Assembly (NCBI RefSeq): GCF_021568315.1
Contig: NZ_JAKGSI010000003.1
Span: forward strand, 336,564-400,563
Length of the DNA stretch: 64,000 nt
Origin: Corynebacterium uropygiale
GTDB taxonomy: Bacteria; Actinomycetota; Actinomycetes; Mycobacteriales; Mycobacteriaceae
Reading direction: 5' to 3'
Positions 18,619-26,072 of the stretch are shown here, in pieces. A program made the translations under genes and the position numbers. The first letter of the stretch is position 1, and each line of letters opens with the position of its first letter. The notes under the pieces are model-generated. The model was given only the letters and a program-made list of their open reading frames with translations, did not search any database and was not told the origin of the DNA.

Positions 18619-20757
18619 ATGCTGGGATGGCAGGACGAGCGGGCCCTCGGCGAGGTTCTCCCGGAGAAGGAAGCCCGCGCGCTTACCCAGCATCTCGGGC
18701 TCAGCACCGTCAGCGAGCTACTGGAATACTATCCGCGCAGCTACAGCCGCCACGGGGACATGACGAGCCTCGCCGCCGCCCAGGAGGGGGACACCATCAG
18801 CTTCCTTGGCGAGGTCAGCCACGCGCGCGTCGTCCACGCCGGGAAGAAGAGCCGGCTCACCCTCCGCGTGCGCAACGGCGCGGAGAGCATCGCCGTGACG
18901 TTCTTCCACTCTCCCTACGCGGCCCGCCTCCTTACCGACGGCACCCAGGTCATGCTCACCGGCAAGCTCTCCTTCTTCCGCGACGCGCCGCAGCTCACCC
19001 AGCCGAACTTCTTTGTCATCGCCCCCGGGCCCGGTTCCGCCGCCCACGGCGGGGAGGGCACCGGGATCCTCAAGGCGATGGCCGCCTACCCCGGGCACTC
19101 CCTCGACACCACCCTGCTCGAGCGCGACTACCTGCCCATCTACCCGGCCACCGCCCGCCTCGCCTCCTGGCGGATCTTGGCCGCCATCCACCACGTCCTC
19201 GAGGGACTCCCACCCATCCCCGAGCCCCTCAACCCGCCACCCAGCGACCTCCCAGGCCTCGACGACGCCCTCCGCGGCATCCACGAGCCCGGGCCCGAAG
19301 GCCCCCGCGCCGCCCGCGAGCGGCTGAAGTACAACGAGGCGCTGGGCCTCGCCCTCGTCATGGCCGTCCGGCGCGCCGACCACGAACGTCGCCCTGCCCC
19401 GGCCTGCCCGGGTGCGGCCCCCGGCGCGGACTCCTCCGTCGAGACTCTCCAATCCCATCTCCCCTTCGAGCTCACCGAGGGGCAGCGCGCCGTCTGCGCG
19501 GAGATCATGGCCGACCTTTCCCGGGACACGCCCATGTCCCGCCTCCTCCAGGGGGACGTGGGATCCGGGAAGACCGTCGTGGCGCTCCTCGCCATGCTCC
19601 AGGTGGTGGACTCCGGGCGGCAATGCGCGTTGCTCGCGCCCACCGAGGTCCTCGCCGCGCAGCACGCCCGCTCTCTCATGGGCCTCATTGGGCGCGCCGG
19701 GTTGGGGACGAGCGTGGTGACGCTCTCCGGCTCGATGGGGACGGCGGCGAAGCGCGAGGCGCTGCTGGCCATCATGAGCGGCCAGGCGGACATTGTGGTG
19801 GGCACGCACGCGCTCATTCAGGACTCGGTGGAGTTCTTCGACGTGGGGCTCGTCGTGGTCGATGAGCAGCACCGATTCGGCGTGGAACAGCGGGACCAGC
19901 TGCGCACCCAGGGCAGGGACGGGCTGGTGCCGCATCAGCTCGTCATGACGGCCACCCCCATCCCCCGCACGATCGCCATGACGGTGTTCGGGGATCTCAG
20001 CGTCTCGGTGCTGTGGGAGCTGCCGGGCGGGCGGCGCCCGATCCAGACGACAGTGGTCCCCGTCGAGCGCCAGGTGTGGATGGCACGCGTGGATGAGCGC
20101 ATCCGCGAGGAGGTGCAGCGGGGCCACCAGGTATATATCGTGTGCCCGCGCATCGAGAACGAGGGCGGGGTGCTGGACTATTACTCGCAGGTCACGGCCC
20201 CCGGCGGCGCCTTCGCGGATCTTCGCGTGGAGCTCCTCCACGGCCGGATGAGCGGGGAGGAGAAAGACGCCGCGATGGCCCGCTTCAGCAAGGGGGAGGC
20301 GGATATCCTCGTCGCGACCACCGTCATCGAGGTGGGCGTCGACGTCCCCAACGCCACCATGATGGTCATCCGGGAGGCAGAGAACTTCGGTATCAGCCAG
20401 TTGCACCAGCTGCGCGGCCGCGTGGGGCGGGGCAGCGAGGATTCGCTCTGCCTCCTCCTCACCAGCGCGGAGGTGGGCACACCCGCCCACGAGCGGCTCG
20501 TGGCTGTGCAATCCACCACGGACGGTTTCCGTCTCGCTGAGGAGGACCTCAGCCACCGCGAGGAGGGGGACGTGCTGGGCACCCGGCAGTCTGGGCACAC
20601 CCGCTCGCTCAAGCTCATCAGTGTTGTCGACGACGGCGACCTCATCGCCCGCGCCCACGAGGACGCCGCCGCCTTCGTACGCGCCGATCCGGCGGCTGCT
20701 GCCCGGCTGGCGGGGCAGTTGGACGACGTCGACTATGGCTATCTCGACAAAAGCTAG
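18619..20757 (+). CDS. recG: ATP-dependent DNA helicase RecG
   Basis: 712 residues. An OB-fold wedge domain (~50-150) is followed by superfamily 2 helicase motifs: GDVGSGKTVVALLAM (Walker A), LLAPTEVLAAQH, DEQHRFGVEQR (DExH) and QLRGRVGRG (motif VI). It remodels stalled replication forks and Holliday junctions. ATG 18619 lies 3 bp after the upstream stop; there is no strong Shine-Dalgarno, consistent with coupling. Confidence 0.95.
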   Translation: MLGWQDERALGEVLPEKEARALTQHLGLSTVSELLEYYPRSYSRHGDMTSLAAAQEGDTISFLGEVSHARVVHAGKKSRLTLRVRNGAESIAVTFFHSPYAARLLTDGTQVMLTGKLSFFRDAPQLTQPNFFVIAPGPGSAAHGGEGTGILKAMAAYPGHSLDTTLLERDYLPIYPATARLASWRILAAIHHVLEGLPPIPEPLNPPPSDLPGLDDALRGIHEPGPEGPRAARERLKYNEALGLALVMAVRRADHERRPAPACPGAAPGADSSVETLQSHLPFELTEGQRAVCAEIMADLSRDTPMSRLLQGDVGSGKTVVALLAMLQVVDSGRQCALLAPTEVLAAQHARSLMGLIGRAGLGTSVVTLSGSMGTAAKREALLAIMSGQADIVVGTHALIQDSVEFFDVGLVVVDEQHRFGVEQRDQLRTQGRDGLVPHQLVMTATPIPRTIAMTVFGDLSVSVLWELPGGRRPIQTTVVPVERQVWMARVDERIREEVQRGHQVYIVCPRIENEGGVLDYYSQVTAPGGAFADLRVELLHGRMSGEEKDAAMARFSKGEADILVATTVIEVGVDVPNATMMVIREAENFGISQLHQLRGRVGRGSEDSLCLLLTSAEVGTPAHERLVAVQSTTDGFRLAEEDLSHREEGDVLGTRQSGHTRSLKLISVVDDGDLIARAHEDAAAFVRADPAAAARLAGQLDDVDYGYLDKS

Positions 20758-20775
20758 GTGCGATACCCTACGGGT

Positions 20776-20988
20776 ATGAATATTTGCGCCCCCTTCGCGG
20801 GAATCGTGCACTACCAGGTGCAGCCGGGCCAGGCGGTGGACACTGGTGACGTGCTCGCTATCGTGGAGGCGGTCAAGCTGGAGGCCCCCGTGTATTCCCC
20901 GGGGCCGGGCACAGCAACGACGTTTCAGCACCCTGACTTCGCCGATGTGTCCGGCGGAGATCTCTTACTCATCGTGGAGGAGCACTGA
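20776..20988 (+). CDS. small biotinyl/lipoyl-like carrier domain protein with AVKLE site
   Basis: 70 residues making one beta-barrel carrier domain: APFAGIVHYQVQPGQAV, then AIVEAVKLEAPVYSP, then SGGDLLLIVEEH. In biotin domains the target lysine lies in AMKM; here the turn reads AVKLE (Lys34), so modification is uncertain. ATG 20776 is chosen over a GTG at 20758 because TACCCT (20764-20769) ends 6 nt ahead. It overlaps rsmD by one base (TGATG). In mycobacteria the biotin-dependent pyruvate carboxylase gene stands just upstream of rsmD, so this might be a free-standing relative or relic of its carrier domain; that is inference. Confidence 0.75.
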   Translation: MNICAPFAGIVHYQVQPGQAVDTGDVLAIVEAVKLEAPVYSPGPGTATTFQHPDFADVSGGDLLLIVEEH

Positions 20989-21569
20989 TGTCCCAGCCGA
21001 GGATCATTTCCGGCATCGCCCGCGGCCGCAAGCTCAAAGTGCCGCCGGAGGGAACGCGCCCGACCTCCGATCGCGCCAAGGAGGGGCTCTTCTCCTCCCT
21101 CCAGGTGCGCTTCGGATTCGAGGGGCGCACGGTCCTCGACCTCTTCGCCGGCACCGGGGCCCTCGGGCTCGAGGCGCTGAGCCGCGGCGCCCAGGAGGTG
21201 GTTCTGGTGGAGAACCAGCGCCAGGCGCTGGCCGTCATCCGCTCGAACGTGGAGAAGGTGGGCCTTCCGGGGGCGACGGTCGTCGAGCAGCAGGCGTCGA
21301 GCTATGTGGCCACCGCGCCTCGGCGGCACTTCGACCTGGTCCTGGCCGACCCTCCCTATGATCTCAGCACGGAGACGGTGGAGGAGATCCTCCGGGCGCT
21401 CGAGCCGCTCCTTGCTGACGAGGCCATGGTGGTCATCGAGCGTCACGTGGACTCACGCGAGCCCGAGTGGCCTGAGGGCTATGAGCCCACCAACCAGAAG
21501 CTGAAGAAGCGGACCTATGGGATCGCGCGCATGGACATGGCGTTCTTCCACCGGGAGGAGAAGGAATGA
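20988..21569 (+). CDS. rsmD: 16S rRNA (guanine966-N2)-methyltransferase
   Basis: 193 residues. The start IISGIARGRKLKVPPEGTRPTSDRAKEGLFS is typical of RsmD, followed by the SAM-binding VLDLFAGTGALGLEALSRGA and the catalytic LADPPYD. Modifies G966 in the ribosomal P-site region. It overlaps its upstream neighbour by one base and coaD by four, as in other actinobacteria where rsmD-coaD is a stable pair. Confidence 0.95.
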   Translation: MSQPRIISGIARGRKLKVPPEGTRPTSDRAKEGLFSSLQVRFGFEGRTVLDLFAGTGALGLEALSRGAQEVVLVENQRQALAVIRSNVEKVGLPGATVVEQQASSYVATAPRRHFDLVLADPPYDLSTETVEEILRALEPLLADEAMVVIERHVDSREPEWPEGYEPTNQKLKKRTYGIARMDMAFFHREEKE

Positions 21570-22054
21570 AGGTCGTCTGCCCGGGGAGTTTTGACCCGAT
21601 CACGAATGGGCACCTCGACATCATCGAGCGCGCGGCGCAGCAGTTCGATGAGGTCGTCGTGCTCGTGACGGGGAATCCCCAGAAAACCAGCGGATTGTTC
21701 ACCCTCGAGGAACGGGTGGAGCTCATCCGCGAGGCCGTCGCCCCCTGGCCCTCGGTGAGCGTGGAGTGGTGGTCCAGCCTGCTCGTTGACTACACGAGCA
21801 GCCACGGCGTGGACGCGATTGTCAAGGGCCTGCGCAGCTCCCTGGACTACGAATACGAGCTCCCCATGGCGCAGATGAATCGCCGGCTCTCCGGCATTGA
21901 CACGCTCTTCTTCTTCACCTCTCCGCAGTGGGGCTATATCTCCTCGACCCTCCTCAAGGAGGTGGCCCGCTATGGCGGAGCGATTGCGGATCTCGTGCCC
22001 CCGGGCGTGGCCGCCGCGATCGAGCGGAAGTGGGGCACCCAGGGCACAGATTAA
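21566..22054 (+). CDS. coaD: phosphopantetheine adenylyltransferase
   Basis: 162 residues, the usual CoaD length. VCPGSFDPITNGHLDIIERA contains the nucleotidyl-transfer motif (T/H)xGH. It catalyses the penultimate step of coenzyme A synthesis; the last enzyme, CoaE, is encoded at 32926-33528. Its ATG overlaps the rsmD stop. Confidence 0.97.
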   Translation: MKVVCPGSFDPITNGHLDIIERAAQQFDEVVVLVTGNPQKTSGLFTLEERVELIREAVAPWPSVSVEWWSSLLVDYTSSHGVDAIVKGLRSSLDYEYELPMAQMNRRLSGIDTLFFFTSPQWGYISSTLLKEVARYGGAIADLVPPGVAAAIERKWGTQGTD

Positions 22055-22113
22055 GGCCCGGCGGCGGGGAGCGTTACCGAAAAATCCCGTCACCGAGCCC
22101 TGGGCTCTGCGTT

Positions 22114-22138
22114 GCGCGGGCGCCGCGAGGGCCCGCGC
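22114..22138. terminator. hairpin between coaD and the convergent ABC genes
   Basis: GCGCGGGC (22114-22121) pairs with GCCCGCGC (22131-22138) around a 9-nt loop, 10 bp from the ABC gene's stop. No strong T-run on either strand. Confidence 0.45.
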
Positions 22139-22147
22139 TAACTTGTC

Positions 22148-22912
22148 CTAGAGGAGGCTGGACAGGAAGGTCCGGGTCCGCTCGTGCGTGGGGTGATCGA
22201 TGACGCTGCGTGGATCTCCCGCCTCCACGATGACCCCGCCATCCATGAAGGCGACGGTGTCCGCCACCTCGCGGGCAAAGCCGATCTCGTGGGTGACGAC
22301 GAGCATCGTCATTCCCTGCTCCGCCAGGTTGCGCATGACGCGGAGAACCTCGCCCACGAGCTCCGGGTCCAGCGCGGAGGTCGGCTCATCGAAGAGCATG
22401 AGCTTGGGCTCCATGGCCACCGCCCGCGCGATGGCGACGCGCTGCTGCTGCCCGCCGGAGAGCTGGGCGGGGTAGGCATCCGCCTTGTGCTCGAGGCCCA
22501 CCTCGGCCAGGAGGACGCGAGCTTTGTCCTCAGCCTCCTTCCGGCCGATGCCCTTGACGTGAATGGGCGCTTCGATGATGTTCTCCAGCGCCGTGCGGTG
22601 GGGGAAGAGGTTGAAGGACTGGAAGACCATCCCGATGTCCGCGCGCTGCTTGGCGGCCTCTTTCGCGGAGATCTCGTAAAGCGTACCGTTGCGCTCCTTG
22701 TAGCCGATGAGTTCGCCGTCGACGTATAGCCGGCCAGCGGTGATCTTCTCCAAGTGATTCACGCAGCGCAGGAGCGTGGACTTGCCGGAACCGGAGGGGC
22801 CGATGAGGCAGGTCACGGTGCCCTGGGGAACCTGGAGATCAATGCCCTTGAGGACCTGCTGGGGGCCGAAGGACTTGCAGACCTGCTGGCAGTCAATCAT
22901 GGGGGTGGACAT
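22148..22912 (-). CDS. polar amino-acid ABC importer, ATP-binding protein
   Basis: 254 residues with Walker [10 protein letters not shown], the signature [14 protein letters not shown], Walker [14 protein letters not shown] and a switch histidine in VVTHE. It energises uptake by the permease encoded 2 bp upstream and the lipoprotein binding protein beyond it. Best matched to the glutamine/glutamate/cystine (GlnQ-type) group; the substrate cannot be read from the sequence. Confidence 0.93.
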   Translation of the reverse strand: MSTPMIDCQQVCKSFGPQQVLKGIDLQVPQGTVTCLIGPSGSGKSTLLRCVNHLEKITAGRLYVDGELIGYKERNGTLYEISAKEAAKQRADIGMVFQSFNLFPHRTALENIIEAPIHVKGIGRKEAEDKARVLLAEVGLEHKADAYPAQLSGGQQQRVAIARAVAMEPKLMLFDEPTSALDPELVGEVLRVMRNLAEQGMTMLVVTHEIGFAREVADTVAFMDGGVIVEAGDPRSVIDHPTHERTRTFLSSLL

Positions 22913-22914
22913 GC

Positions 22915-23856
22915 TTAGTGGCTCCCTTTCTTCGGCGGGGTGGACACGATGGTGACGTTGTGGGGAACGGCGCCTTCGGCGTCGGTGAGGGCGGCGAGCT
23001 GCCGCCCGGTCAGCTCGCGGCTGGCCCCGCGATCATAGTGCTTCTCCAGGAAGTACTGGCCCACCATGAGCAGCGAGGTGATGAAGAGGTACCACGTCGC
23101 GGCGACGAGGAGCAGCGGGACGGGTTGGAAGAGCGAGTTCGCAATATCAATGCTGCGTCCGTAGAGCTCCGCCGTGTACGGAACGGCGACGACGAGGGAG
23201 GTGGTCTTCAGCATGGAGATGAGCTCGCTTCCCGTCGGCGGGATGATGATCCGCATCGCCTGCGGCAGCACGGTGCGGCGCATGGTGAGCCACCAGCTCA
23301 TACCGAGGGCCTGGGAGGCCTCCATCTGCCCGGCCGGGACGGCCTGAATACCGGAGCGAACGATCTCCGCCATGTAGGCCGCCTCGTTGAGCCCGAGGCC
23401 GATGACCGCGAGGAGGAACATGTTGGACAGGAGATCCTGCAGGTCAATCTCGGTGAAGCCCAGGTTGAGGCTCTGGTAGATGGAGCCCAACAGGCCCCAG
23501 AAGACGAGCTGCACATAAATCGGGGTGCCACGGAAAATCCAGAGGTATGCCCACGCCACGGTCTTGAGCAGCACGTTGGGGGACATCCTCATGACCGCGA
23601 CGAGCACGCCAAGCACCACGCCGATGAGCATCGCGAGCACCGTGAGCGCCAGAGTGTGCAGGGCGGCCGTGGCCACCCGCGTGTCAAAAAGGTAGGCGGC
23701 GTAGGTGGACCACCCATAGGCCTCGTTGTTGAGGGCAGAGATAATGAACCACGCGAGCAGCGCGACGATGATCGCGGCGGCGATCCAACGCCCCGGGTGG
23801 CGAAGGGGTTTGGCCTGGATGGGCTGAGGCTGGGGAGGGTTCGGAGTGTCCTGCAT
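22915..23856 (-). CDS. polar amino-acid ABC importer, permease
   Basis: 313 residues with about five membrane segments, preceded by a proline-rich cytoplasmic N-terminus. The EAA loop is seen in the stretch [20 protein letters not shown] and following residues, with [10 protein letters not shown] typical of the HisM/GlnP class. The C-terminal tail (~40 residues after the last helix) is longer than usual. It lies between the ATPase and binding-protein genes in one transcript (gaps of 2 and 7 bp). Confidence 0.93.
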   Translation of the reverse strand: MQDTPNPPQPQPIQAKPLRHPGRWIAAAIIVALLAWFIISALNNEAYGWSTYAAYLFDTRVATAALHTLALTVLAMLIGVVLGVLVAVMRMSPNVLLKTVAWAYLWIFRGTPIYVQLVFWGLLGSIYQSLNLGFTEIDLQDLLSNMFLLAVIGLGLNEAAYMAEIVRSGIQAVPAGQMEASQALGMSWWLTMRRTVLPQAMRIIIPPTGSELISMLKTTSLVVAVPYTAELYGRSIDIANSLFQPVPLLLVAATWYLFITSLLMVGQYFLEKHYDRGASRELTGRQLAALTDAEGAVPHNVTIVSTPPKKGSH

Positions 23857-23863
23857 GTTTCCG

Positions 23864-24772
23864 TTAATCCTTCGTTCCGAGCGGCTGTTCGTTGATGAGG
23901 GCGCGGTCTAAGTAGCCCTCGTGGATGTTCCACTGTTGGAGGAGGCGGGCGTACTCGCCGGTATCAATGAGGTGCTGCATGGCGGCGCCGAGGGCCGGGC
24001 CCAGGGGAGACCCCTTGGGCACGGCATAACCATAGGGCGCGGCTTGGAACATCTCTCCGGTGGTCTCGATCTTCCCGTTCGCCCGCTCGATCGCCCAGGA
24101 GGTCACCGGGGAGTCGGCGGACAGCGCGTCAGCCCGGCCGAGGACCAGGGCCGTCGCCGCGTTGTCCGAGGTGTCATAGGCCAAGACCTCGATCGGTTCC
24201 TTGCCCTCGGCGAGGCACTGCTCAGCCTTGGGACGGACGTCGTCGGTCTCGGAGACGGTGGTCCGCTGGACCGCGACGGTCAGCCCGCACGGATTGTTGG
24301 GATCGACGTGGTCGCCGGTCTGCTGCGCCCACTGCACGCCGGCATAGAGGGAATTGACGAAGTCATAGTTGGCTCGCCGCTCCTCGGTATCGGTGAAGCC
24401 CGTGCCACCGAAGTCGATCGTGCCGGCGGACACCGCGGGGAGGATCTTCGAGAAGTCCTGCTCGACAGGGCGGAGCTCCAGCCCCATGACGGAGGCGAGC
24501 GCGCGCCCGAGGTCGATCTCCAGGCCGATGATGTTTCCCTCCGAGTCCTTAAACTCGAAGGGAGCGAAAGGCGGGTTCGTCCCCATGGTGAGATAGCCCT
24601 TGGCGGAGATCTCTGGGGGTACCATCGCGGCGATCTCGTCGACGGCCGCGGGAGTGATAGGTTCCCAGCCCTCGGGGTTTCCCGTCTCATGATTGGTGAC
24701 GCACCCCGTGAGGAGCGTTGCGGAGAGGAGAATCCCTAGCGCCGGGCGGAGAACAGGGCGCGAGAATGTCAT
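23864..24772 (-). CDS. amino-acid ABC importer, substrate-binding lipoprotein
   Basis: 302 residues. The signal peptide ends in a lipobox LLTGC (Cys24), so the mature protein is lipid-anchored outside the membrane. The SBP family 3 fold is evident from GYLTMGTNPPFAPFEF, IIGLEIDLGRALA and a C-terminal GYAVPKGSPLG. It probably delivers a polar amino acid. On its strand TAGACT (24785-24780) ends 7 nt before the ATG, so the operon start is likely leaderless. Confidence 0.93.
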   Translation of the reverse strand: MTFSRPVLRPALGILLSATLLTGCVTNHETGNPEGWEPITPAAVDEIAAMVPPEISAKGYLTMGTNPPFAPFEFKDSEGNIIGLEIDLGRALASVMGLELRPVEQDFSKILPAVSAGTIDFGGTGFTDTEERRANYDFVNSLYAGVQWAQQTGDHVDPNNPCGLTVAVQRTTVSETDDVRPKAEQCLAEGKEPIEVLAYDTSDNAATALVLGRADALSADSPVTSWAIERANGKIETTGEMFQAAPYGYAVPKGSPLGPALGAAMQHLIDTGEYARLLQQWNIHEGYLDRALINEQPLGTKD

Positions 24773-24779
24773 GATGAAG

Positions 24780-24785
24780 AGTCTA
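24780..24785 (-). promoter_or_regulatory. leaderless-type -10 box of the ABC operon (TAGACT)
   Basis: TAGACT, then CTTCATC (7 nt), then ATG at 24772-24770 on the minus strand. Confidence 0.55.
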
Positions 24786-24805
24786 ATAGCCGCCTTGAGA
24801 AAAAC

Positions 24806-25750
24806 TTAAGACGGGTGTTTCTCGCTTGGTGCGGCCGTGCTCCCGGCGCGGGCCAGGCCCCACTTCTCCGCCGCGATGACCAGAAGCACCACGCCCATGC
24901 CGACGGCCACCATGAGGACGGGCAGCGCGACGGGGTCCTGCGGCCCGCTGAGCGCCCCGGACTCATCCTGCCACGGCCACAGCGCGCGCAGCGAGCCCAG
25001 CATGAGCCCGCCCATGGCGGCGAGGGTGAGGTCGCGATACCTGGTCATGAGGTAGTCCAGCACACGGACGAAGAGTGCGAGCCCCAGCAGAGCGCCGGCC
25101 GCGAAGGCGAGCAGGGTGGGCACATGGCGCGCCGAGACGGCTGCCATCACCGGGGCGTAGAGACCCATCGCCAGGAGCACGAGGGAGCCGGATACCCCGG
25201 GGAGAACCAGCGCGCACACCGCCACCGAGGCAGCGAAGAAGATGGCAATGAGCGGGGGATGAGCGTGCGGCTCCGAGACCTGGCTCGTCGAGAGGAAGGC
25301 GAGGGCAGCCCCCACGAGGATGATCAGCCCGTAGAGCGCCTGCCGTCGTCGAGGAACCCGCCAGGCCATCATGCTGAGTGGTACGGCGAGGGACATGAGC
25401 ACCATGCCAAAAAAGAGCCCCCGGCTCGTCTCCGGATGGTGGGTGACGAAGGCGTGGAGGACCGAGGAGAGCGAGAAGACCGCGCCCGCCATGCCGATCC
25501 CCACGGGCAGGAGCAGCCCCCAGTCCACCGCCCGCGCAGCGTCCTTGAACTCGGAGGGTCGGCGAAGAAGCACCTTGGCGCAGTGGAGCAGCGCGTGAGC
25601 GGCGTGCAGGGCTCGTTCATAAATCCCGACCACGAGCGCCACCGTCCCGCCGGAGATCCCGGGGACGAGCTCCGCCATCCCAATGAGGACGCCGCGGAGG
25701 ACATTGAGGACAACAGACAGAAGAGACACGCGGGGAGGAGAGATACTCAT
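24806..25750 (-). CDS. DUF368 membrane protein, possible polyprenyl-phosphate translocase
   Basis: 314 residues with about eight hydrophobic segments. Two glycine-rich re-entrant motifs, ELVPGISGGTVAL and LVLPGVSGSLVLL, mark the two inverted halves of the DUF368 fold. Some DUF368 proteins recycle undecaprenyl phosphate across the membrane; that role is inferred by family. The start at 25750 is set by AAGGA seven bases upstream on the minus strand; a longer frame would run through a regulatory palindrome. Confidence 0.8.
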   Translation of the reverse strand: MSISPPRVSLLSVVLNVLRGVLIGMAELVPGISGGTVALVVGIYERALHAAHALLHCAKVLLRRPSEFKDAARAVDWGLLLPVGIGMAGAVFSLSSVLHAFVTHHPETSRGLFFGMVLMSLAVPLSMMAWRVPRRRQALYGLIILVGAALAFLSTSQVSEPHAHPPLIAIFFAASVAVCALVLPGVSGSLVLLAMGLYAPVMAAVSARHVPTLLAFAAGALLGLALFVRVLDYLMTRYRDLTLAAMGGLMLGSLRALWPWQDESGALSGPQDPVALPVLMVAVGMGVVLLVIAAEKWGLARAGSTAAPSEKHPS

Positions 25751-25825
25751 GAGTTCCTTCACTGGGAATGGATGCGGAATCCACGCGGCGGATGGGGGAG
25801 GGGCCCACGGGTACACACGGGGGCG

Positions 25826-25851
25826 TTTTGTCGGATACACGTCGGACAAAA
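25826..25851. promoter_or_regulatory. interrupted 26-bp palindrome upstream of the DUF368 gene
   Basis: TTTTGTC (25826-25832) and GACAAAA (25845-25851) are perfect arms, with an internal GGA/TCG partial match. It lies ~75 bp upstream of the DUF368 start and could be a regulator site. It sits beside the tRNA-Leu terminator T-run. Confidence 0.35.
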
Positions 25852-25863
25852 ACGATAAAAACA

Positions 25864-25894
25864 CCGCCGGTGCACCTCATCCGTGCACCGGCGG
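25864..25894 (-). terminator. intrinsic terminator of tRNA-Leu
   Basis: Perfect 12-bp stem CCGCCGGTGCAC/GTGCACCGGCGG with a 7-nt loop; on the minus strand it is followed by TGTTTTTATC. It lies 20 bp after the tRNA. Confidence 0.88.
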
Positions 25895-25913
25895 CACGAC
25901 GTCGTCGGTTGAG

Positions 25914-25987
25914 TGCCCCAGGTGAGACTCGAACTCACACTGGACGGGTTTTGAATCCGTTGCCTCTGCCAATTGGGCTACTGGGGC
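25914..25987 (-). tRNA. tRNA-Leu (anticodon CAA) with a short variable region
   Basis: 74 nt: acceptor GCCCCAG/CTGGGGC with discriminator A, T-arm GTGAG-TTCGAGT-CTCAC, anticodon loop TTCAAAA (CAA). The variable region is only CCAGT (5 nt), whereas leucine tRNAs normally have a long extra arm. Imperfect pairs occur at the base of the anticodon loop (A-C) and in the D stem (C-A). A TATGCT box (26008-26003) lies ~16 nt upstream. Identity is by anticodon only. Confidence 0.85.
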
Positions 25988-26058
25988 GGAGTCACTCGGA
26001 TTAGCATAGCCGATGCCCCGCCAAACTCCACATCGTGGGGAGCAGCGTCACACTCGCC

Positions 26059-26064
26059 TACACT
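26059..26064 (+). promoter_or_regulatory. leaderless-type -10 box of polA (TACACT)
   Basis: TACACT ends 8 nt before the GTG start of polA at 26073. Confidence 0.55.
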
Positions 26065-26072
26065 CGGGACAC

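Noticed and set aside
24806..25864. Long N-terminus of the DUF368 protein from 25864
   Set aside because: The extra 38 residues are not membrane-like and cross the palindrome; an AAGGA precedes the ATG at 25750.
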